From contig NZ_FOWD01000025.1 of assembly GCF_900115365.1 (NCBI RefSeq), positions 1 to 60,045 of the forward strand: a stretch of DNA of 60,045 bases. The letters run 5' to 3'. The DNA comes from Anaerocolumna aminovalerica. GTDB lineage: Bacteria > Bacillota > Clostridia > Lachnospirales > Lachnospiraceae. Made by a program: the position numbers and the translations under genes. This document shows, one piece after another, positions 44,641 through 52,748 of this stretch; within the stretch, counting starts at the first letter, position 1, and every line of letters starts with the position of its first letter. Below the pieces are notes generated by a model, which saw nothing but the letters and a program-made list of their open reading frames with translations, had not been told where the DNA came from and ran no database searches.

Positions 44641-45411
44641 ATGTATAAATATGTCTATACTGAAAAGATCGATCAATTACAACTAAGGGTATTTTCAACA
44701 AGAGAGCAGATGGGAAAAACTGCAGCTTATGATGTGGCTAATGCTATGAAAGATTTATTGCAGAAAAAAGATAAAATACGTATGGTATTTGCAGCAGCAC
44801 CTTCTCAAAGTGAGTTTTTAAAAACATTAACTGAAATAAAAGATATTCCATGGGAGAAAGTAGAGGCTTTCCATATGGATGAATATATAGGTCTTGATTT
44901 AGATGCGCCCCAAAGATTCAGTGGTTTTCTAAGAAAATATTTATTTGATATTATAAAACCCGGTAAGGTACAGCTAATCATGCCGGATAAAGCTGATCCT
45001 GATAAAGAGTGTGAGAGATACGCTGCATTATTGGATGAACAAGGGATTGATATTGTATGTTTAGGCATTGGTGAAAATGGACATATTGCATTTAATGATC
45101 CGCCGGTAGCCGATTTTAATGATCCAAAGAAAGTTAAGATAGTAGAATTAGACCACATGTGCAGACAACAGCAAGTAAATGACGGCTGTTTTAACAGTAT
45201 TGATGAAGTCCCTACCCATGCAGTAACTCTTACTATTCCGGCACTCCTATCAGCAGGATATTTATTTAGTATGGTTCCCGGAGTTAATAAAAAAGAAGCA
45301 GTATATAACTCCTTAAGAGGGCCAGTTACAACCGGCTGTCCTGCATCTATTCTTCGTAACCACTCAAACTGCATTTTATATGTAGACAGAGATTCCTTCC
45401 CAATAGAATAA
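44641..45411 (+). CDS. Glucosamine-6-phosphate deaminase-like protein
   Basis: This 256-residue protein is of the NagB / 6-phosphogluconolactonase fold. It has AFHMDEYIGLDLDAPQRFSGFL and CLGIGENGHIAFNDPP, matching the deaminase active site (base Asp, catalytic His). The glutamate of the usual FNEP motif is Asp here (FNDP), and the sugar-binding start reads AAAPSQSEFL instead of the usual TGSTP. It belongs to a divergent branch, so the substrate may be another amino-sugar phosphate. AGGAGG precedes the ATG. It is followed by nagA. Confidence 0.8.
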   Translation: MYKYVYTEKIDQLQLRVFSTREQMGKTAAYDVANAMKDLLQKKDKIRMVFAAAPSQSEFLKTLTEIKDIPWEKVEAFHMDEYIGLDLDAPQRFSGFLRKYLFDIIKPGKVQLIMPDKADPDKECERYAALLDEQGIDIVCLGIGENGHIAFNDPPVADFNDPKKVKIVELDHMCRQQQVNDGCFNSIDEVPTHAVTLTIPALLSAGYLFSMVPGVNKKEAVYNSLRGPVTTGCPASILRNHSNCILYVDRDSFPIE

Positions 45412-45448
45412 ATATAATAGCTTGCAAGCAAAATAAAGGGGGAAGCGG

Positions 45449-46648
45449 ATGAGAAAAATTTTAAAAAACGGTAAAGTTATAACACCTCTTCGAGTAATTG
45501 AAAATGCAGGAGTTATTGTAGAAAATGGAGTCATTGAACAAATTATTGAAGGTGGATATACAGAGTTTCAGGATACGGACTTGGTAATCGATGTAAAAGG
45601 ACAATATATTTCTCCAGGATTTATTGATATTCATACTCATGGCGGGGGCGGTCACGATTTTATGGATGGCACAGTTGAGTCTATTATAGAAGCTGCCAGG
45701 GCTCATATGAGGTATGGTACTACTTCCATCGTACCTACAACACTTACCAGTAACATGGATGATTTATTCCGTACATTGGATTATGTAAAAGAATGTAAAA
45801 AAGTAAAGGGTATTCCTAATATTTTAGGTATTCACTTGGAAGGTCCATACTTCTCCATGGAACAGAGAGGTGCTCAAGACCCTAGGCATATTACGGATCC
45901 TAAAAAAGAAGCCTATACACAAATTATTGATTATAGTAATGATATTGTTCGTTGGACTATCGCGCCGGAACTGCCAGGAGCATTGGAGATGGGAAGAGAA
46001 CTGGCCAAAAAAGGAATTGTGTGTTCTATCGGCCATAGTAATGCAATTTATGAAGACGTAGTCAGGGCTTACGAAAATGGATTTCATTTATTGACCCATT
46101 TTTATTCCGGTATGTCCATGGTAAAGAGAATTAATTCATTCCGCTACGCCGGTGTTGTAGAAAGCGGATATTTAATTGATGATATGTTTGTGGAAGTGAT
46201 TGCTGATGGAATGCATTTGCCGGAAAGCTTATTAAAGTTAATTTATAAGGTGAAAGGTCCGGATAAGATCTGTCTTGTAACAGATTCCATGAGGGCAGCA
46301 GGCTGTCCGGAAGGAGAATATGTACTGGGCAATCAGTCAACCGGCCAGAAAGTTATTGTAGAAGATGGTGTGGCAAAATTACCGGACAGAAGGGCATTTG
46401 CAGGTAGTGTAGCTACTGCTGACCGTTTGGTGCGCACTATGGTTAATGTAGCTCAGGTACCTTTGACAGAGGCTGTTAAAATGATAACTCTTTCACCGGC
46501 CAGAGTAATGAGAATTGACCAGGCAAAAGGCAGTATTACTCCGGGCAAAGATGCAGATATTATTGTGTTTGACGAAGATATTCATGTTCAATTTACTATG
46601 ATTCGAGGTGAAATAACCATGAATCAAATGGAAGAAAATTTAAGCTAA
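45449..46648 (+). CDS. nagA: N-acetylglucosamine-6-phosphate deacetylase
   Basis: This 399-residue amidohydrolase has the metal-binding DIHTHGGGGHDFMDG, the HLEGPYF motif, CSIGHSNAIYED, the catalytic Asp in CLVTDSMRAAG and LTEAVKMITLSPARVMRI. It removes the acetyl group from GlcNAc-6-phosphate, giving the substrate of NagB. GGGGGAAG precedes the ATG. A kinase for the sugar is not in this locus. Confidence 0.92.
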   Translation: MRKILKNGKVITPLRVIENAGVIVENGVIEQIIEGGYTEFQDTDLVIDVKGQYISPGFIDIHTHGGGGHDFMDGTVESIIEAARAHMRYGTTSIVPTTLTSNMDDLFRTLDYVKECKKVKGIPNILGIHLEGPYFSMEQRGAQDPRHITDPKKEAYTQIIDYSNDIVRWTIAPELPGALEMGRELAKKGIVCSIGHSNAIYEDVVRAYENGFHLLTHFYSGMSMVKRINSFRYAGVVESGYLIDDMFVEVIADGMHLPESLLKLIYKVKGPDKICLVTDSMRAAGCPEGEYVLGNQSTGQKVIVEDGVAKLPDRRAFAGSVATADRLVRTMVNVAQVPLTEAVKMITLSPARVMRIDQAKGSITPGKDADIIVFDEDIHVQFTMIRGEITMNQMEENLS

Positions 46649-46678
46649 ATACCATATAAAATACAGGAGGCTATAAAG

Positions 46679-47836
46679 ATGAGAAAAGCATTTATCTGTC
46701 CTACAAAATATGTTCAAGGGGAAAATGAATTATTAAATTTGGGATATTTTGTTTCTACTTTTGGAAAAACTGCATTACTTATTGCCCATAAAGATGATGT
46801 TGCACGTGTAAAGGAACAATTACAGCAAACTGCAGAACAATATGGAATCTCATTTGTAGAAAGCGGTTTTAGCGGTGAATGTTCCCGTAAGGAAGTAGCA
46901 CGTTTACAACAAGTTGCAAAGGATAATAATTGTGACTGTACAATTGGCCTTGGGGGCGGTAAGGCAATTGATACCTCAAAATGTGTTGCTGAAGGAGAAG
47001 CGTTGATTATTGTTCCTACCATAGCGGCAACGGATGCTCCAACCAGCCATTCAGCAGTGCTTTATACGGAAGAGGGTTCCTTTGACGATTATGCTTATTT
47101 TAAACAAAGTCCAAGTGTTGTATTAATTGATACAACTATTATATCAAAGGCACCTACCCGTTTTCTTGTTTCCGGTATGGGGGATGCATTATCCACTTAT
47201 TTTGAAGCACGTGCTACCAGTGCAGCATATGCCAATGTAAATGCAGGATTACCATGTGGTTTTCGTGAGAAAAAATGCGGTGAGGCAAAATCAACAAAGA
47301 CAGCTTTAGCTCTTGCAAAACTCTGCTACCATACATTACTTGAAGATGGCGTGAGTGCTAAACATGCCTGTGATAAAAATCAGGTTACCAAAGCTCTTGA
47401 AAATATTATAGAGGCAAATATTTTACTCTCCGGTCTTGGCTTTGAAAGCGGTGGGTTGGCTGCTGCTCATGCAATTCACGACGGTTTGACACTTTTTGAA
47501 GGAACTCATAAATACTACCATGGAGAGAAGGTGGCTTTTGGAACGATTGTTCAATTAGTACTGGAAAATGCTCCAAAAACAGAATTGGACGAGGTTTTAA
47601 ATTTTTGTTTATCAGTAGGATTGCCAGTTTGTCTTAATGATATTGGTATAGATTCTTATACTGAAGATGAATTAAAACTTGCAGCAGAAAAAGCATGTAT
47701 TCCAGAAGAGTCCATTCATTCCATGCCATTTCCTGTTACAACGGAAGCAGTGGTAGCTGCAATTGTTACTGCGGACAGTATAGGTAAAGACTTTAAGAAA
47801 AAAATGGAGAGAAATCATGAAAAAACTAATCAATAA
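46679..47836 (+). CDS. gldA: Glycerol dehydrogenase family protein
   Basis: This 385-residue iron-type alcohol dehydrogenase is of the GldA group. NAD binding is at IGLGGGKAIDTSK. Metal ligands lie in the VSGMGDALSTYFEAR, AAAHAIHDGLT and HKYYHGEKVAFG stretches. The classical enzyme oxidises glycerol to dihydroxyacetone. Its gene overlaps the dihydroxyacetone kinase by 20 bases, which strongly supports that reaction or a close relative. Confidence 0.87.
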   Translation: MRKAFICPTKYVQGENELLNLGYFVSTFGKTALLIAHKDDVARVKEQLQQTAEQYGISFVESGFSGECSRKEVARLQQVAKDNNCDCTIGLGGGKAIDTSKCVAEGEALIIVPTIAATDAPTSHSAVLYTEEGSFDDYAYFKQSPSVVLIDTTIISKAPTRFLVSGMGDALSTYFEARATSAAYANVNAGLPCGFREKKCGEAKSTKTALALAKLCYHTLLEDGVSAKHACDKNQVTKALENIIEANILLSGLGFESGGLAAAHAIHDGLTLFEGTHKYYHGEKVAFGTIVQLVLENAPKTELDEVLNFCLSVGLPVCLNDIGIDSYTEDELKLAAEKACIPEESIHSMPFPVTTEAVVAAIVTADSIGKDFKKKMERNHEKTNQ

Positions 47837-49583
47837 ACCGGAAACTGTTGTAAGAGAAATGTGTCATGGGATTGCACTTGCCCATCCGGAATTGGAATTA
47901 ATAGCAAAGCATAAAATAATACGCAGAAAAGTGAAAAATTTAAATAAAGTCAGTCTTATCAGCGGCGGCGGAAGCGGACATGAACCTGCACATGCAGGAT
48001 TTGTAGGGGAAGGTATGCTGGATGCAGCTGTTTGCGGAGATGTCTTTGCTTCGCCTTCTCAGATTCAAGTGTATCATGCTATTCGTGAGACAGCAACAAA
48101 GCAGGGAGTTCTCCTTATTGTTAAAAACTATAGCGGTGATATTATGAACTTTAAAAATGCTGCATATATGGCCCAGGAAGACGGCATTCTTGTGGATTAC
48201 GTAAAAGTTGATGATGACATTGCAGTACAAGATAGCTTATATACCGTAGGACGCAGGGGCGTAGCCGGTACAGTTTTGGTGCATAAAATTGCCGGCGGGG
48301 CAGCAGAGCAAGGAAAATCTCTTGCAGAAGTAAAAAGGCTGGCAGAAAAAGCAATTGATAACGTTAAAAGTCTTGGTTTTGCATTAAGTTCATGTACTGT
48401 TCCGGCTAAAGGTACTCCGACTTTTGTATTGGAAGAGGATGAAATGGAATATGGTGTAGGAATTCACGGTGAACCGGGAATTCAGAGAAGCAATGTAATG
48501 CATGCAGATGAACTGGCAAATAAAATGATAGACTCCCTGTGTAAAGAGTTAACATTGAATACCTCCTTAGAAAAACAGCGTGTGGCGGTGCTGATTAACG
48601 GCTTTGGAGCAACACCACTGATGGAACTTTATCTGTTGAATGCATCAGTAGGCAGGGAATTGGCTGCCAGAGGAATTACTATTGCACGTACCTTCGTAGG
48701 AAATTATATGACAAGTATTGATATGGCCGGTGCATCCATTTCAATCATGAAACTGGATGAGGAATTAGAGGAACTTCTAAATCAACCATGTATAACTCCG
48801 GCTATAAAAATTGATGGACCTTGCCCTCCATCTGATTTTTTTGAACCTTATGAAGAACCAGAGATAAAGAATGACTTTTCCTATGAAGTGGAAACATCTG
48901 CTGAATATGCTGCCATAGGTGAAAAGATAACCCTTGAAAATATAATTTATATTATAGATGTGATGAGTGAATCCATTATAAGGAATGAAGTTCCTTTTTG
49001 TGAACTGGACGCACACGCTGGTGATGGAGACTTTGGTATGAGTGTAGCCAAAGGCTTCAAACAATTGAAAAAGGAATGGAATTCTATTATCAATACACCT
49101 GGTCTTACTATAGGATCATTTTTAAACGCCTGCTCATTAGTAATCATGGAATATTGTGGTGGTGCCTCTGGACCTATATGGGGTTCTGCATTCCGTGCCG
49201 CCGGCAGACATGTAATGGGAAAACAGGAAATGACTATTAAAGAATTCGCCTCTATGTTACAGGCTGTAGTTAAGGGCATTCAATCAACGGGGGAGCGTTC
49301 CTTTGGACGAGGTGCTGTAGTTGGAGACAAAACCCTTATGGACGCTTTAATTCCCTGTGCCGATTCATGGTCTGATATTGCAGAAAGAACAGATGATTTT
49401 ACAGAAGCATTTCGGATAGGTGCGGCTGCGGCTGTTGAAGGGGCTAAGAAAACAGAACAAATCATTGCCCGAATGGGAAGAGCAGGTACTGTGGGTGAAC
49501 GAAGTATTGGGTATCCCGATGCAGGAGCACATGCTCTGGGAGTTGTTTTTACTGAAATATCCCAATTATTAAAGGGAAAATAG
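47817..49583 (+). CDS. dhaK: Dihydroxyacetone kinase, fused DhaK-DhaL
   Basis: The 588-residue protein combines a DhaK half (about 1-330: SLISGGGSGHEPAHAGFVG, GVGIHGEPGIQR with His217, which binds the substrate covalently) with a DhaL ATP-binding half (about 375-588: LDAHAGDGDFGMSVAKG, SGPIWGSAFRAAG, GRAGTVGERSIGYPDAGA). The fusion is the ATP-dependent type rather than the PTS-dependent one. It phosphorylates dihydroxyacetone to DHAP, which enters glycolysis. It ends the operon before a terminator. Confidence 0.93.
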   Translation: MKKLINKPETVVREMCHGIALAHPELELIAKHKIIRRKVKNLNKVSLISGGGSGHEPAHAGFVGEGMLDAAVCGDVFASPSQIQVYHAIRETATKQGVLLIVKNYSGDIMNFKNAAYMAQEDGILVDYVKVDDDIAVQDSLYTVGRRGVAGTVLVHKIAGGAAEQGKSLAEVKRLAEKAIDNVKSLGFALSSCTVPAKGTPTFVLEEDEMEYGVGIHGEPGIQRSNVMHADELANKMIDSLCKELTLNTSLEKQRVAVLINGFGATPLMELYLLNASVGRELAARGITIARTFVGNYMTSIDMAGASISIMKLDEELEELLNQPCITPAIKIDGPCPPSDFFEPYEEPEIKNDFSYEVETSAEYAAIGEKITLENIIYIIDVMSESIIRNEVPFCELDAHAGDGDFGMSVAKGFKQLKKEWNSIINTPGLTIGSFLNACSLVIMEYCGGASGPIWGSAFRAAGRHVMGKQEMTIKEFASMLQAVVKGIQSTGERSFGRGAVVGDKTLMDALIPCADSWSDIAERTDDFTEAFRIGAAAAVEGAKKTEQIIARMGRAGTVGERSIGYPDAGAHALGVVFTEISQLLKGK

Positions 49584-49595
49584 ATATAAATAGGT

Positions 49596-49640
49596 AGAGG
49601 TAGTGGTCTTAATTTAAAACTAAGACACTGCCTCTATTTT
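49596..49640 (+). terminator. Rho-independent terminator of the sugar locus
   Basis: 49596-49611 pairs with 49621-49635 (one bulge, one G-U pair) and ATTTTATG follows. Confidence 0.8.
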
Positions 49641-49844
49641 ATGGGATACACAAAAGAGTCGGTAAAAGTCTGTAAAATTAGTATAAACTTAAGACTTCTT
49701 TGATAAAATATATAATTACAGGAGATTAAGAACTACACTCAGATAGCCTGGTTGATACTTTATTCTATATGATAAGGCTATTTGTATTAACGTTATTAAT
49801 TACTTTACACTCACTGCCTAGTTTGGAAAAATTTTAAATATGGC

Positions 49845-49873
49845 TTGCAATATAAAGTACATTGTGCTATAAT
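49845..49873 (+). promoter_or_regulatory. Promoter of the rimP-nusA-infB operon
   Basis: TTGCAA (49845-49850), 17 bases, then TATAAT (49868-49873) with an extended TGC in front. It is followed by a leader of about 390 bases. Confidence 0.75.
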
Positions 49874-49906
49874 TACCAAATGTAAGCATGATAAAGTAAC
49901 GGAAGG

Positions 49907-50140
49907 GAGTGGACTTAGGTCCACTCTTTGTATTATGTCAAGAAACAATTTACACTATGTGAAGATATTATTTTTTTTCTTCACACTTCCAGACATGATG
50001 TGGCTTTGCCACATCTCAAATAATAGATGAAGAAATTCGCCATGAGAATTCCAATGGATTCTCATGGTGGAGTTCTTCCTGTGTGAAACTTAGAAATACT
50101 TAGTCAGCGTGTTGTGCTGACTTAGAATTTCTTTTCACAC
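49907..50140 (+). promoter_or_regulatory. Long leader with serial hairpins upstream of rimP
   Basis: The stems in order are GAGTGGAC/GTCCACTC (49907-49914/49919-49926, then TTTGTATT), GTGAAGA/TCTTCAC (49959-49965/49978-49984), GATGTGGC/GCCACATC (49997-50004/50008-50015), GAAGAA/TTCTTC enclosing CCATGAGAAT/ATTCTCATGG (50029-50078), and GTGTGAAA/TTTCACAC (50081-50088/50133-50140) enclosing a TAGTCAGC/GCTGACTTA stem. The first could be an attenuator. No gene is visible in 49640-50268. Confidence 0.55.
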
Positions 50141-50268
50141 TTTTACCTGAATATTTTTGAAAATATGCAGTATAGCAGAATGGACTAATAAAGATAGGGA
50201 ATATATCTTATAAAATTTCAAGTCATCAATAAAGTCCTTTTATAAATCAACTGCAGGAAAGAGGAAAA

Positions 50269-50736
50269 ATGTCAAAGAAAGAAGAATACGAACAAAAAAC
50301 AGAACAGCTTTTGGAACCCATAATTCAAGAATATAATTTTGAACTAGTTGATGTGGAATATGTGAAAGAAGGCAGTAACTGGTATTTGCGGGCATTTATT
50401 GATAAAGAAGGCGGCATTACAGTTGATGATTGTGAAGCGGTCAGCAGGCAGCTTAGTGATTTATTGGACGAAAAGGATTTTATCCCAGATGCTTATATAC
50501 TGGAGGTAAGTTCTCCTGGACTTGGAAGACAGCTGAAAAAAGAAAAAGATTTTGCAAGAAGCATTGATAAGGAAGTAGAAATTAAATTATATAAAGCAAT
50601 CAATAAGCAGAAAGAATATATTGGTTTCTTAGTAGATTATGATAACGAAAAATTTACAATAGAATTGGAAGATGAAAGTACTATAGATATACCGAGAAGT
50701 AATGTTGCTTTGATACGTCTTGCTTTTGATTTTTAA
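50269..50736 (+). CDS. rimP: Ribosome maturation factor RimP
   Basis: The 155-residue protein has a two-domain RimP fold. It is recognised by FELVDVEYVKEGSNWYLRAFI, TVDDCEAVSRQLSDLLDE and LEVSSPGLGRQLKKEKDF. It helps assembly of the 30S subunit. AGGAAAGAGG precedes the ATG. It opens the conserved nusA-infB operon. Confidence 0.94.
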   Translation: MSKKEEYEQKTEQLLEPIIQEYNFELVDVEYVKEGSNWYLRAFIDKEGGITVDDCEAVSRQLSDLLDEKDFIPDAYILEVSSPGLGRQLKKEKDFARSIDKEVEIKLYKAINKQKEYIGFLVDYDNEKFTIELEDESTIDIPRSNVALIRLAFDF

Positions 50737-50777
50737 AAAACGGATAGGATATTATATAAAGGAGGATTAACAAAAAA

Positions 50778-51929
50778 ATGAATAATAGTAACAGCAATAA
50801 TAAAGAGCTAATTGAAGCTCTAAATCAAATCGAAAAGGAAAAAGACATAAGTAAAGATATTCTATTGGAAGCAATTGAGAATTCTTTGGTTGCAGCTTGT
50901 AAAAATCACTTTGGCAAAGCAGATAATATTCGTGTAAATATCAATAGAGAAAATGGTGCCGTTAATGTTTATGCAGAGCGTCAAATAGTTGAAACAGTAA
51001 CAGACCCTATTACACAAATAAGCGAAATAGAAGCAATTTTAAAATTCCCTAAGAACAGTGTGGGGGACGTTGTTCATGTGGAAGTAACTCCTCGTAATTT
51101 CGGAAGAATTGCAGCTCAAAAGGCAAAGCAGGTAGTAGTACAAAAAATCAGAGAAGAAGAAAGAAAAGTATTGTTTCATCAATACTACAGTAAGGAAAAA
51201 GATGTTGTTACTGGAATTGTGCAACGCTATGTAGGTGATAATATAAGTATTAATCTGGGTAAAGTAGATGCTGTACTAACAGAGAACGAGCAGGTGAAAG
51301 GTGAGCATTTCAGACCTACAGACCGTATTAAACTATACGTTCTGGAAGTAAAAGATACTACAAAAGGCCCGAGAATTACCGTATCCAGAACACATCCGGA
51401 ACTGGTAAAGAGATTATTCGAAGCAGAAGTTACCGAAGTAAGAGACGGAACGGTGGAAATTAAAAGTATAGCAAGAGAAGCCGGTTCCAGAACCAAGATG
51501 GCGGTAGCTACCAATAATCCTGATGTGGATCCGGTTGGAGCTTGTGTTGGTCTAAACGGCGCAAGAGTAAATGCTATTGTAAATGAATTGCGGGGAGAAA
51601 AAATAGATATTATTAACTGGAGCGATGATCCAGCTATATTAATAGAGAATGCTCTAAGTCCTGCAAAAGTAATCTCTGTTCATGTGGAAGAAGGAGAAAA
51701 AAGCGCAAAAGTAATTGTTCCGGATTATCAATTGTCACTAGCAATAGGAAAAGAAGGACAGAATGCGAGATTGGCTGCAAGACTGACCGGTTATAAGATT
51801 GATATTAAGAGCGAATCACAGGTTGCAAATTATGATTATAACTCATCCTATAATGAAGGATATGAAGATTCTGAATATAACGGCGAGTATGAAGATGATG
51901 AATATTCAGACAATTATGATAAGGAATAA
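50778..51929 (+). CDS. nusA: Transcription termination/antitermination factor NusA
   Basis: The 383-residue protein has the NusA N-terminal RNA-polymerase-binding part, an S1 domain (VTGIVQRYVGDNISINLGKVDAVL) and two KH domains (DPVGACVGLNGARVNAIV, IGKEGQNARLAARLTG). It lacks the acidic C-terminal repeats of the E. coli protein but has an Asp/Glu/Tyr-rich tail. It sets pausing and termination. AAAGGAGG precedes the ATG. Confidence 0.96.
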   Translation: MNNSNSNNKELIEALNQIEKEKDISKDILLEAIENSLVAACKNHFGKADNIRVNINRENGAVNVYAERQIVETVTDPITQISEIEAILKFPKNSVGDVVHVEVTPRNFGRIAAQKAKQVVVQKIREEERKVLFHQYYSKEKDVVTGIVQRYVGDNISINLGKVDAVLTENEQVKGEHFRPTDRIKLYVLEVKDTTKGPRITVSRTHPELVKRLFEAEVTEVRDGTVEIKSIAREAGSRTKMAVATNNPDVDPVGACVGLNGARVNAIVNELRGEKIDIINWSDDPAILIENALSPAKVISVHVEEGEKSAKVIVPDYQLSLAIGKEGQNARLAARLTGYKIDIKSESQVANYDYNSSYNEGYEDSEYNGEYEDDEYSDNYDKE

Positions 51930-52063
51930 GAAGCATTCTCTCATTCTGAAAGAAATTAAGTAGAGTGAAATGTTTCAAACCTCAAAATAGATAATTATAT
52001 TTTATGAATTTGAACGGAAAAATAGTTAATAAGGCTCATTGAAAGGTTAGGGTGATATAAATA

Positions 52064-52339
52064 ATGAGTGTTACAAAAAAAGTTCCTCAAAGACAATGTA
52101 CCGGCTGCGGGGAAATGAAAAATAAAAAGGAAATGATAAGAGTTATAAAAACACCGGAAGATGAAATCCTTATTGATAAAACAGGTAAAAAAAATGGTAG
52201 AGGTGCATACATATGCAATTCGCCTGAGTGTTTTAGAAAAGCAGAGAAAAATAGAGGATTAGAACGTTCTTTAAAGGTGAGTATTCCAAAAGAAGTCTAT
52301 GAGGAGTTAGAAAAGGAGTTGATTGGACTTGAATCATGA
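52064..52339 (+). CDS. ylxR: YlxR (RnpM) RNA-binding protein
   Basis: This 91-residue protein is of the DUF448 family. It has VPQRQCTGCGEMKNKKEMIR and GRGAYICNSPECFRKA with the family cysteines. It binds the RNase P RNA in Bacillus (RnpM). It lies in its conserved place between nusA and ylxQ. Confidence 0.93.
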   Translation: MSVTKKVPQRQCTGCGEMKNKKEMIRVIKTPEDEILIDKTGKKNGRGAYICNSPECFRKAEKNRGLERSLKVSIPKEVYEELEKELIGLES

Positions 52340-52748
52340 GCAGGAAAGTACCGGGCTCCAGCCTACTGCCACAAAAAAAGTATTATCTTATATTGGATTA
52401 GCGGCAAAAGCAGGGAAACTGACAAGCGGTGAATTCATGACAGAAAAGGCTGTTAAGGAAGGAAAAGCTATGTTAGTTATCGTTGCTGAGGATGCATCAA
52501 ATAATACAAAAAAAATGTTTACCAATATGTGTACTTACTATAAAGTGCCGATTTACTTTTTTGGTGAAAAAACAAACCTTGGCCATGCAATAGGGAAAGA
52601 ATTCAGAGCATCTTTAGTTCTTCTTGATAAAGGCTTGGCTAATGCGGTAGAAAAGCAACTGAACACAATTAACCTAGACGACGGTATGGATACAGATACC
52701 CAGTCTAACCTTGGAGGTAGTAAGTATGGCAAAAATGAAAGTATATGA
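52323..52748 (+). CDS. ylxQ: L7Ae/L30e-family ribosomal protein-like YlxQ
   Basis: This 141-residue protein has an L7Ae fold: [38 protein letters not shown] and [13 protein letters not shown]. It binds kink-turn RNA in the family. It overlaps ylxR by 17 bases. The start is TTG at 52323 after AAAGGAG, but a TTG at 52329 is equally possible. It overlaps infB by 23 bases. Confidence 0.88.
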   Translation: MDLNHEQESTGLQPTATKKVLSYIGLAAKAGKLTSGEFMTEKAVKEGKAMLVIVAEDASNNTKKMFTNMCTYYKVPIYFFGEKTNLGHAIGKEFRASLVLLDKGLANAVEKQLNTINLDDGMDTDTQSNLGGSKYGKNESI

